Made by a program: the position numbers and the translations under genes. Shown here in pieces: positions 1 to 4,185 of a stretch of 6,213 nucleotides of DNA. The stretch is taken from contig JASLFF010000407.1 of assembly GCA_030150795.1 (NCBI GenBank), forward strand, positions 1 through 6,213. Direction: 5' to 3'. Source of the stretch: Terriglobales bacterium (GTDB taxonomy: Bacteria > Acidobacteriota > Terriglobia > Terriglobales > Gp1-AA117). Each line of letters begins with the position of its first letter. Position 1 is the stretch's first letter. The notes under the pieces were generated by a model. That model did not search any database. It was not told where the DNA came from and saw only the letters and a program-made list of their open reading frames with translations.

Positions 1-1
1 C

Positions 2-910
2 GGAACGTTTAGTGTCGGCATGCTGTTTGCCTTCGTCGCATACCATGAACAATTTAAGGCCCGCATCACCACCCTTGTTGATCGCCTGTATGAATTCCGC
101 ATGCTCTCGCTGCAGGTCCAAAGGCTGGCGGATGTGGTGCTGGAAAAGCCGGAATCTTCTTTCGTAGACGCAGTGGACGCGGAACTGGAAGACGCTTCCA
201 TTGATGTCAAAAAACTTTTCTTCCGTTACTCAGATACAGAGCCGTGGTTGTTAAATGACGTCACTTTCAGGATCAAGCCCGGCGAGTGTGTGGCAATTGT
301 TGGCCCATCAGGGGCGGGAAAATCGACGCTGCTTAAGCTGATGGCCGGCCTGCTGAAGCCCCAATCGGGGGATGTCGTCGTGAACGGCCATTCTGTTTGT
401 GAAAGCCGTGCCGCGGTCCTGGGCAATGTTGGTTTTGTTTTGCAGGATGATTCTCTTTTTGCCGGGACGATTGCGGACAATATTGCTTTCTCTTCTGATG
501 TTGCCGATATGTCGCGCGTACAAGAATGCGCCCGCCTTGCCTGCCTGGATGACGAAATCAACGAGATGCATATGGGCTACAACACTTTGATCGGTGACAT
601 GGGCTCGGCCCTTTCCGGAGGCCAGCAGCAGCGGCTACTGCTGGCGCGGGCGCTTTATCAGCGGCCTGCCATCCTGATCCTGGACGAGGCGACCAGTCAC
701 CTTGACGTTCCCACAGAGCAGCGGATTGCCGCCATGCTGATAGAGCTGCGTATGACGCGGATTTTCGCTGCCCACCGTCCTGACACTATCCGCATTGCCG
801 ACCGTGTCATTACATTGTCGCGGTCGGGAAAGATTTCTGAAGAGCCGTCTTCGCTGCGCGCGGCGCGCGCTGCCGGTGCACAAGTTTATGAGGGAGAAAG
901 CTATGTCTAA
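2..910 (+). CDS. Peptidase-type (bacteriocin/RiPP) ABC exporter, C-terminal part with the ATPase domain; 5' end outside the window
   Basis: The reading frame is open from the window edge, so the start, the expected N-terminal C39 peptidase domain and most membrane helices lie outside; about 302 residues are visible. The first part (GTFSVGMLFAFVAY, then FKARITTLVDRLYEFRML) matches the last membrane helix and linker typical of double-glycine peptidase exporters of the CvaB/NisT-like group. The nucleotide-binding domain is complete: Walker A GPSGAGKST at 302-328, Q-loop glutamine at 443-445, signature LSGGQQQR at 611-634, Walker B ILILDEA from 671 and H-loop histidine at 773-775. It should hydrolyse ATP at the inner membrane to export peptides and, if the peptidase is present, cut the leader. 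That fits the nine double-glycine-type precursors directly downstream; its last 8 bases overlap the first of them. The ATPase call is secure. The peptidase domain is inferred from family resemblance and context. Confidence 0.9.
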   Translation, partial: GTFSVGMLFAFVAYHEQFKARITTLVDRLYEFRMLSLQVQRLADVVLEKPESSFVDAVDAELEDASIDVKKLFFRYSDTEPWLLNDVTFRIKPGECVAIVGPSGAGKSTLLKLMAGLLKPQSGDVVVNGHSVCESRAAVLGNVGFVLQDDSLFAGTIADNIAFSSDVADMSRVQECARLACLDDEINEMHMGYNTLIGDMGSALSGGQQQRLLLARALYQRPAILILDEATSHLDVPTEQRIAAMLIELRMTRIFAAHRPDTIRIADRVITLSRSGKISEEPSSLRAARAAGAQVYEGESYV

Positions 911-1064
911 TCGGAACGAACCGAATAGAGTGCTCAATCGTATGGGCGCTCGCTTGTTAACGGAGGAAGAAATGGAAAGCGTTAGCGCTTCAGGCCCTCC
1001 GTGCCGGTTGACGTTCACGCACTTGCCCAAGGGCGGCTCGGACGAAGACACGGTCTGTCCGTAG
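903..1064 (+). CDS. RiPP precursor peptide P1 (divergent member, atypical cleavage site)
   Basis: This 53-residue peptide starts at an ATG inside the last codons of the exporter gene, with SD AGGGAG at 891-896, so translational coupling is likely. The leader has the family block NRVLNRMGARLL, shifted by a three-residue insertion near the N-terminus and with Leu replacing the usual Glu after GAR. Aligning on L19 (-12), E23 (-8) and V27 (-4) puts the cleavage site after Ala29-Ser30, where other copies have Gly-Gly. The predicted core of 23 residues has Cys34, Thr37 and Thr39, then KGGSDEDTVC, a variant of the GGxDGDxxEC seen in P2-P5. It is the most divergent copy with P9. It may be a functional variant with a different product or an eroding copy. 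Confidence 0.85.
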   Translation: MSNRNEPNRVLNRMGARLLTEEEMESVSASGPPCRLTFTHLPKGGSDEDTVCP

Positions 1065-1153
1065 ATCGGGATTGCCGGGGGCGAGGCGCGGGAGAGCCAA
1101 GCAATTTTTTGAATGAGGGCTTTGCATCCCGGGAGCCCGGAAAGGAGGACAGT

Positions 1154-1312
1154 ATGAACGACCAGAACAGAGTGTTGCTTCGCAAAGGCGCGCGCGAGTT
1201 GAACGAACAGGAAGCCGCCCAGGTGGCAGGGGGATTCCGCACGTTGACTGTGTGCTCCTGCTGCGTAGGCGGTCACGCCGATGGTGATATTAACGAATGC
1301 GGCAGCGTTTGA
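1154..1312 (+). CDS. RiPP precursor peptide P2
   Basis: This 52-residue peptide has SD AAAGGAGG at 1141-1148, five bases before the ATG, which selects this start over longer in-frame openings upstream. The leader is residues 1-27: NRVLLRKGAREL at 5-16, then L16 (-12), E20 (-8), V24 (-4) and G26-G27. The core of 25 residues starts FRTLTVCSCC, continues with a glycine-rich turn and HADGDINEC, and ends GSV. In core numbering, Thr3 and Thr5 are candidate hydroxyl donors and Asp16, Asp18 and Glu21 candidate acceptors for an ATP-grasp ligase. There are four Cys (7, 9, 10, 22). It lies 89 bases after P1 and 73 bases before P3. The precursor role is well supported by the leader; the linkage chemistry is inferred. 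Confidence 0.9.
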   Translation: MNDQNRVLLRKGARELNEQEAAQVAGGFRTLTVCSCCVGGHADGDINECGSV

Positions 1313-1343
1313 TGAGTGCAGGGCGACAATTTTTCTTAGAGAC

Positions 1344-1365
1344 TTGGGCCCGTCAACGGACCCAA
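1344..1365 (+). repeat. Hairpin upstream of P3, copy 1 of an intercistronic repeat
   Basis: Arms TTGGGCCCG (1344-1352) and CGGACCCAA (1357-1365) form eight pairs with one C-A mismatch around the loop TCAA. It lies eight bases before the SD of P3 and has no T-run after it, so it is not an ordinary terminator. It may protect a processed 5' end or tune translation. Confidence 0.7.
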
Positions 1366-1385
1366 ATTCACAAAAGGAGAAACCC

Positions 1386-1547
1386 ATGAACGGCCAGAAC
1401 AGAGTGTTGGCTCGCAAGGGCGCGCGTGAGTTGAACGAACAGGAGACCGCCCAGGTGAACGGTGGAATCCATACCTTGACTGCGTGCACCTTTAATTTCG
1501 CCGGTGGCGCCGATGGCGATCGGGGAGAATGCGGCGGCGTTTGGTAA
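1386..1547 (+). CDS. RiPP precursor peptide P3
   Basis: This 53-residue peptide has SD AAGGAGA at 1374-1380, five bases before the ATG. Leader residues 1-27 carry NRVLARKGARELNEQE and VNGG, nearly the same as P2. The 26-residue core begins IHTLTACTFNFAGG, followed by ADGDRGEC and the tail GGVW. It keeps Thr3, Thr5, Asp16, Asp18, Glu21 and Cys22 in register with P2, but replaces the CSCC cluster with CTFN, leaving two Cys. Loss of the inner Cys pair while Thr, Asp and Glu stay fixed argues that the modification uses the Thr/Asp/Glu set. A hairpin (1344-1365) precedes the SD and a terminator-like hairpin (1559-1599) follows the gene. Confidence 0.9.
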   Translation: MNGQNRVLARKGARELNEQETAQVNGGIHTLTACTFNFAGGADGDRGECGGVW

Positions 1548-1558
1548 GTGCTGCCTCC

Positions 1559-1599
1559 GCGGGTTGCTCTCCTGAAAAGCGCAGCCCGCAACGATTTTT
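1559..1599 (+). terminator. Terminator-like hairpin after P3
   Basis: Arms GCGGGTTGC (1559-1567) and GCAGCCCGC (1581-1589) pair over nine positions with one G-U wobble. The 13-base loop is followed by AACGA and then TTTTT (1595-1599). The T-run is short and offset by five bases, so it would be at most a weak terminator or attenuator inside the operon. Stem, T-run and the following TTCTTAAG correspond to those after P4. Confidence 0.5.
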
Positions 1600-1608
1600 C
1601 TTAAGGGC

Positions 1609-1630
1609 TTGGGCCCGGCAACGGACCCAA
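1609..1630 (+). repeat. Hairpin upstream of P4, copy 2, with a GNRA-type loop
   Basis: Arms TTGGGCCCG (1609-1617) and CGGACCCAA (1622-1630) enclose GCAA, a GNRA tetraloop closed by G-C. The arms are identical to copy 1; only the first loop base differs. It lies eight bases before the SD of P4. Confidence 0.72.
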
Positions 1631-1650
1631 ATTTGCAAAAGGAGAAACTC

Positions 1651-1800
1651 ATGAACGACCAGAACAGAGTGTTGGCTCGCAAAGGTGCACGAGAGCTGAG
1701 CGCAGAGGAGGCCGAGCAGGTGGCCGGTGGACTCAGAACGGCAACTCTATGCTCCTGCTGCATAAACGGCCACATTGATGGCGATCCCGGAGAATGCTGA
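1651..1800 (+). CDS. RiPP precursor peptide P4 (shortest, lacks the C-terminal GGVW tail)
   Basis: This 49-residue peptide has SD AAGGAG at 1639-1644. The leader is NRVLARKGAREL followed by SAEEAEQVAGG, a textbook double-glycine site (L-12, S-11, E-8, V-4, GG). The 22-residue core is LRTATLCSCC then INGHIDGDPGEC and stops directly after the last Cys. The bases after the stop still resemble the tail-coding bases of P3 and P5, so this copy seems to have lost the GGVW tail through a two-base deletion plus substitutions. Thr3, Thr5, Asp16, Asp18, Glu21 and the four Cys are kept, so it is probably functional and shows the tail is not essential. Confidence 0.9.
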   Translation: MNDQNRVLARKGARELSAEEAEQVAGGLRTATLCSCCINGHIDGDPGEC

Positions 1801-1817
1801 CCGTTTGTAACCGCCTG

Positions 1818-1855
1818 GCGGGCCTCCTTTTCGAAGGCGGCCCGCACGGCTTTTT
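1818..1855 (+). terminator. Terminator-like hairpin with TTCG loop after P4
   Basis: Twelve-position arms (1818-1829 and 1834-1845) pair with one mismatch around TTCG, a very stable loop type in RNA, followed by ACGGC and TTTTT (1851-1855). It could partly stop transcription or block 3'-5' decay, making P1-P4 more abundant than downstream genes. The five-base offset of the T-run weakens the terminator reading. Confidence 0.55.
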
Positions 1856-1897
1856 GCAATTCTTAAGCACGATAACTAATCGGAAAGGAGAATCACT

Positions 1898-2059
1898 ATG
1901 AATGACGAAACCAGAGTGTTGGCTCGCAAAGGCGCGCGTGAGCTGACTGGACAAGAAATCGAAGAGGTAAATGGCGGAATCCATACCGAGACGAAGTGCT
2001 CCTGCTGCATTAACGGCCACATCGATGGCGATCCCGGAGAATGTGGCGGCGTTTGGTAG
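1898..2059 (+). CDS. RiPP precursor peptide P5 (mosaic of P3- and P4-like parts)
   Basis: This 53-residue peptide has SD AAAGGAG at 1884-1890, seven bases before the ATG. The leader is MNDETRVLARKGAREL then TGQEIEEVNGG. The 26-residue core is IHTETKCSCC then INGHIDGDPGEC and GGVW. The middle of the core is identical in protein to P4 and almost identical in DNA. The first three core residues and the tail match P3 instead, which points to recombination or gene conversion within the array. It keeps Thr3, Thr5, Asp16, Asp18, Glu21 and four Cys, and adds Glu4 and Lys6, so Lys could offer an amide-type donor. Its upstream region lacks the GGGCCCG hairpin found before P3, P4 and P6. Confidence 0.9.
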   Translation: MNDETRVLARKGARELTGQEIEEVNGGIHTETKCSCCINGHIDGDPGECGGVW

Positions 2060-2090
2060 CCGCCGGCGTTCGCAAGGGCGTTTATAAAGC

Positions 2091-2112
2091 TTGGGCCCGG
2101 CAACGGATCCAA
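2091..2112 (+). repeat. Hairpin upstream of P6, copy 3, with a GNRA-type loop
   Basis: Arms TTGGGCCCG (2091-2099) and CGGATCCAA (2104-2112) enclose GCAA. Compared with copy 2, a C to T change in the right arm turns one G-C pair into a G-U wobble, so pairing in RNA is kept. The distance to the SD of P6 is 14 bases, longer than in the other copies. Confidence 0.7.
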
Positions 2113-2140
2113 ATCATGCAAGAAAGAAGGAGAAAACAAG

Positions 2141-2299
2141 ATGAATGACAGCAATCGCGTATTGTCCCGGGCCGGAGCTCGTGAAATGAGCGACGCGGAA
2201 GTTGAACTCGTCAACGCAGGAGTCTTGCACACGAACGTTATCACCTTCAATCCCCTCACTGGTGCCAGGGACGGGGATGGATACGTCATGGAGAGCTAG
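2141..2299 (+). CDS. RiPP precursor peptide P6 (no cysteine, Ala-Gly site)
   Basis: This 52-residue peptide has SD AAGGAG at 2127-2132. The leader is NRVLSRAGAREM then SDAEVELVNAG: Met takes the -12 position, Glu -8, Val -4, and the site is Ala-Gly instead of Gly-Gly. The 25-residue core starts VLHTNVITFNPLTG, then ARDGDGYVMES. It has no Cys at all, yet keeps three Thr, the DGD motif and a near-terminal Glu. This argues against disulfide or thioether bonds as the defining modification and favours ester or amide links. It could also be a decaying copy, but the frame, SD and leader are intact. Confidence 0.88.
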   Translation: MNDSNRVLSRAGAREMSDAEVELVNAGVLHTNVITFNPLTGARDGDGYVMES

Positions 2300-2347
2300 C
2301 TTTACCCATTTTGTTGTCGGCCCCAGATCCACGAAAGGAGAAACACC

Positions 2348-2524
2348 ATGAATGAACAGAACAGAGTACTGAGCCGCAGAGGCGCTCGCGAACTGAGCAT
2401 CGACGAAGTTGATCGCATCAGCGGTGGACTGCATACCGAAACCCTTTGCACCGTCCCCACGTCCACTTGCCCCAACAAAGACGGCGATGCCTCTCTCGGC
2501 GAGTGCGGGCCGCTCTGCCCGTAA
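2348..2524 (+). CDS. RiPP precursor peptide P7 (longest core)
   Basis: This 58-residue peptide has SD AAAGGAG at 2334-2340. The leader carries NRVLSRRGAREL then SIDEVDRISGG, a good double-glycine site with Ile at -4. The 31-residue core starts LHTETLCTVPTSTC, has a spacer PNK before DGDASLGEC, and ends GPLCP. It keeps the HTxTxC start and the DGD...GEC end but has a longer loop between them and two extra residues between DGD and GEC. It has four Cys, placed differently from P2, P4 and P5, and several extra Thr/Ser. A different ring size or number is plausible. It sits 48 bases after P6, one of the tightest gaps in the array. Confidence 0.9.
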   Translation: MNEQNRVLSRRGARELSIDEVDRISGGLHTETLCTVPTSTCPNKDGDASLGECGPLCP

Positions 2525-2539
2525 TCAAGAATTTTGGAC

Positions 2540-2557
2540 TTGGTCAAACAGGCCCAA
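2540..2557 (+). repeat. Degenerate copy of the intercistronic hairpin upstream of P8
   Basis: The sequence reads like copy 1 (GACTTGG ... TCAA ... CCCAAAT ... AAAGGAG) but lacks the GCCCG of the left arm. Only TTGG and CCAA can still pair. It supports a shared origin of the gaps, with loss of the structure here. Confidence 0.5.
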
Positions 2558-2576
2558 ATAATGAAAGGAGGAACGT

Positions 2577-2732
2577 ATGAATGACCAGAACAGAGTATTG
2601 ATCCGCCGTGGCGCCCGTGAGTTAACGCCGACAGAAGCCGACCTTATCAATGGCGGCTTTATTACTTTTTCTCTCTGCACCAATCAGCCCAGCCCGGATG
2701 GAGATCAGCGTCCTTTCGAGGCCGGCTGCTAA
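2577..2732 (+). CDS. RiPP precursor peptide P8
   Basis: This 51-residue peptide has the strong SD AAAGGAGG at 2564-2571, five bases before the ATG. The leader is NRVLIRRGAREL then TPTEADLINGG. The 24-residue core is FITFSLCTNQPSP then DGDQRPFEAGC. Ser replaces the second conserved Thr, DGD is moved two residues closer to the N-terminus, and the E-C pair is split to E-A-G-C. Cys are at core positions 7 and 24. The donor/acceptor pattern T/S ... D-G-D ... E is kept despite these shifts. Its upstream region holds a shrunken version of the hairpin motif (2540-2557). Confidence 0.88.
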   Translation: MNDQNRVLIRRGARELTPTEADLINGGFITFSLCTNQPSPDGDQRPFEAGC

Positions 2733-2758
2733 ATAGGTTCTCCTGAGGATCGCTCACC

Positions 2759-2775
2759 GTTCGTCCAGCACGAAC
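2759..2775 (+). other. Small hairpin upstream of P9
   Basis: GTTCGT (2759-2764) and ACGAAC (2770-2775) form a perfect six-pair stem with loop CCAGC. It lies seven bases before the SD of P9, the position the longer repeat hairpin takes before P3 and P4, but the sequence is unrelated. The stem is short, so function is uncertain. Confidence 0.4.
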
Positions 2776-2796
2776 AAACAAAAAGGAGAAAATGTC

Positions 2797-2964
2797 ATGG
2801 AGCAGAACAATCGAGTACTCGGACGCCAGGGCGCTCGCGAACTGAGTGAACAGGAAGTACAAATCGTCAGCGGTTCGTTTCAGCACCGCACGCTGACGCC
2901 GTGTTTCATCAATGAAAAGCGACAACTGTTTGCTGGCGATACCAGCGAATGTGGTGATGTTTGA
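2797..2964 (+). CDS. RiPP precursor peptide P9 (divergent, Gly-Ser site)
   Basis: This 55-residue peptide has SD AAGGAG at 2783-2788. An ATG five bases upstream is in another frame and gives no family leader, so it was rejected as the start. The leader is NRVLGRQGAREL then SEQEVQIVSGS: L-12, E-8, V-4 and Gly-Ser, a site some C39 peptidases accept. The 28-residue core is FQHRTLTPC, then FINEKRQLFAGDTSEC and GDV. The start is shifted by two residues, DGD is reduced to a single Asp (GDTSEC), and a charged stretch with Lys is inserted. It is the last precursor before the ligase, with a strong hairpin in the 67-base gap. Confidence 0.87.
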   Translation: MEQNNRVLGRQGARELSEQEVQIVSGSFQHRTLTPCFINEKRQLFAGDTSECGDV

Positions 2965-2973
2965 TCTCGAACC

Positions 2974-2996
2974 AGGGTGGCGCACCGCGCCACCTT
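2974..2996 (+). other. Strong hairpin between the precursor array and the ATP-grasp gene
   Basis: Arms AGGGTGGCGC (2974-2983) and GCGCCACCTT (2987-2996) form ten pairs (one G-U) with loop ACC. No T-run follows. A structure between abundant precursor messages and a catalytic enzyme gene often marks a processing or attenuation point. Here it would let precursors outnumber the ligase. Confidence 0.65.
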
Positions 2997-3017
2997 GTAT
3001 CGCACGCAATAACATTT

Positions 3018-3023
3018 AGGAGG
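3018..3023 (+). promoter_or_regulatory. Ribosome binding site of the ATP-grasp gene
   Basis: AGGAGG, within TTAGGAGGTTA, lies eight bases before the ATG at 3032. It is a near-perfect match to the 16S 3' end and fixes the start of the ligase. Confidence 0.8.
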
Positions 3024-3031
3024 TTATTCAA

Positions 3032-4123
3032 ATGAAAATCATAGTTCTGGCGCCGGCAGACGATAATCACACAGCTCCCATCAAATGGGCTCTGGAGCGC
3101 GCCGGCTTTTCTGTGGTCTGCTGGGCCGGGCTGGGCTGGATCCCGGAGGAGCAGGCATCAATCACCCTGGACGAAAATGATGCCGTCCAGTTGGGACCGC
3201 ACCTGGTGGAACCGGGCGACGCGATCTGGATCCGCCGTCCCGAATCGCCGCAACCCAATCCCAAGACGGCCGAGGCTGACAAGAAATTCGCTTCTCTCGA
3301 ATACCGCACGTTCTATCACTCCATTGCCTATCTGCTGGAGAAGTTGCCGGTGTGGTGCCTCAATAAATACTCCGCCGGCCGGGTCATGGTCCAAAAGGCC
3401 CCGCAGCTGCTTCTGGCGCGCCAGTGCGGGCTCAAGATTCCCTCCACCTTAATGTCCAACTCCCCGCAGCAGGTCAAAGACTTTCTCCGTCGCGGCGGCC
3501 GGACCATTTGTAAAGGCTTCACCCCGCACATATGGCAGAAGGACGGCCACCGCTCCGTCGCCGTTACAGAGACCTTCGAGCTTACACCCGACCAAATGCC
3601 CGCGGATGAAGTCCTGACCTATGCGCCGGCCATTTACCAGGAGCTTGTCCCCAAGGTATTTGACGTAAGAATGTTCCTCATGGGCAACCGTATCTATTCC
3701 TATGCCCTGCACAACACCAAGAAAGCCCTGGATTGGCGGCAGGATTGCGGCTTTGGCAATGTAAAGGTGGAAAGGATAGATACTCCGCCCGCGGTGGAAA
3801 AGGGCGTATTGGAATTTGCCCGCCGCGCGGACATCTGCACCGGTTCGCTCGATTTTGGTGTGGACGCCCAGGGGCAATGGTGGTTCCTGGAGATCAACGA
3901 ACAAGGCCAATTCCTTTGGATTGACCAGTTCGACCGCAGCGCCCGCCTGCTGGAAAAATTCTGTGCCTTCATTACCGCGCCTGAAGGATCCACCGAGCCG
4001 CTTGAAGCACGGCAAGACCTCTTCCCCTCTCTCGCGGAGTATGAAGAGCTGGTCAAGCGCGAGGGAATGCCGCAGCCGACGCAGAGTCGGCAAGCTGACG
4101 CATTCCTTTCCGTTGAGGCATGA
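3032..4123 (+). CDS. ATP-grasp ligase, graspetide-synthetase-like (MvdD/MdnB-type) peptide cyclase
   Basis: This 363-residue protein should activate a carboxyl side chain (Asp or Glu) of a precursor core as an acyl phosphate with ATP and join it to Thr, Ser or Lys, giving an omega-ester or amide ring in the cytoplasm. Visible layout: an N-terminal pre-ATP-grasp part (about 1-110, MKIIVLAPADDNH and IWIRRPESPQPN), WCLNKYSAGRVMVQKAPQLL around 108-127, CGLKIPSTLMSN at 132-143, a candidate ATP-binding Lys161, the hinge YQELVPKVFDVRMFL at 202-216, LDFGVD at 273-278, and the metal-binding end FLEINEQGQFLWID at 285-298 with Glu287 and Asn289. That last motif is very typical of this family. The length is close to, or slightly above, known microviridin ligases. 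It directly follows nine precursors, which are its probable substrates. No second ligase or acetyltransferase is in view. Other ATP-grasp chemistry, such as tailing by amino acids, is possible but less likely. Confidence 0.85.
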   Translation: MKIIVLAPADDNHTAPIKWALERAGFSVVCWAGLGWIPEEQASITLDENDAVQLGPHLVEPGDAIWIRRPESPQPNPKTAEADKKFASLEYRTFYHSIAYLLEKLPVWCLNKYSAGRVMVQKAPQLLLARQCGLKIPSTLMSNSPQQVKDFLRRGGRTICKGFTPHIWQKDGHRSVAVTETFELTPDQMPADEVLTYAPAIYQELVPKVFDVRMFLMGNRIYSYALHNTKKALDWRQDCGFGNVKVERIDTPPAVEKGVLEFARRADICTGSLDFGVDAQGQWWFLEINEQGQFLWIDQFDRSARLLEKFCAFITAPEGSTEPLEARQDLFPSLAEYEELVKREGMPQPTQSRQADAFLSVEA

Positions 4124-4127
4124 GGAT

Positions 4128-4158
4128 CGGGCGGCAAAGATATTTGCTTTGCCGCCTG
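4128..4158 (+). terminator. Hairpin at the end of the RiPP operon, no T-run
   Basis: Four bases after the ligase stop, GGCGGCAAAG (4130-4139) and CTTTGCCGCC (4147-4156) pair perfectly over ten bases with a seven-base loop, and two more outer pairs are possible. No T-run follows, so it is either a 3' stabiliser or a non-classical termination point. It separates the RiPP genes from the PPK2 gene. Confidence 0.55.
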
Positions 4159-4185
4159 CGCCACGGTTACTGTACAACATAAGCA

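Larger units (their letters stand above)
903..2964 (+). repeat. Tandem array of nine paralogous precursor genes with repeated intercistronic segments
   Basis: Nine short genes follow each other in the same direction with gaps of 48-103 bases. The repeating unit is SD plus leader plus core, and in part of the array the upstream non-coding block repeats too (CTTGGGCCCG hairpin, spacer, AAAGGAG). P2-P5 are most alike in protein and DNA; P1 and P9 at the edges are the most divergent. This is what local duplication with ongoing exchange in the middle would leave. Confidence 0.88.

Noticed and set aside
1001..1153. Longer N-terminal extensions for P2, P3 and P4 from upstream in-frame starts
   Set aside because: The strong SDs and the conserved MN(D/G)QNRVL beginning place the starts at 1154, 1386 and 1651. 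The upstream stretches show no family similarity and run through non-coding hairpins.
635..1591. Long open frame of 318 codons on the minus strand across the exporter end and P1-P3
   Set aside because: It runs antisense to well-supported genes with SDs and a conserved leader. Its translation is low-complexity, and repeated segments in it are only the reverse reading of the repeated precursors.
1344..2600. CRISPR-like repeat array
   Set aside because: The repeated parts are paralogous leader codons and SD regions with codon-level divergence. Unit lengths vary, and there are no uniform short repeats with unique spacers.
1281..2964. EF-hand or dockerin-like calcium loops suggested by DGD motifs
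   Set aside because: The DGD sits in a 22-31 residue core without the full 12-residue loop ligand pattern or flanking helices. The leader and ligase context explains it better.
4149..4185. Promoter directly before the PPK2 gene (TTGCCG ... TACAAC)
   Set aside because: The hexamers match a sigma-70 consensus poorly and would place the RNA start almost on the ATG. This is too weak to annotate.
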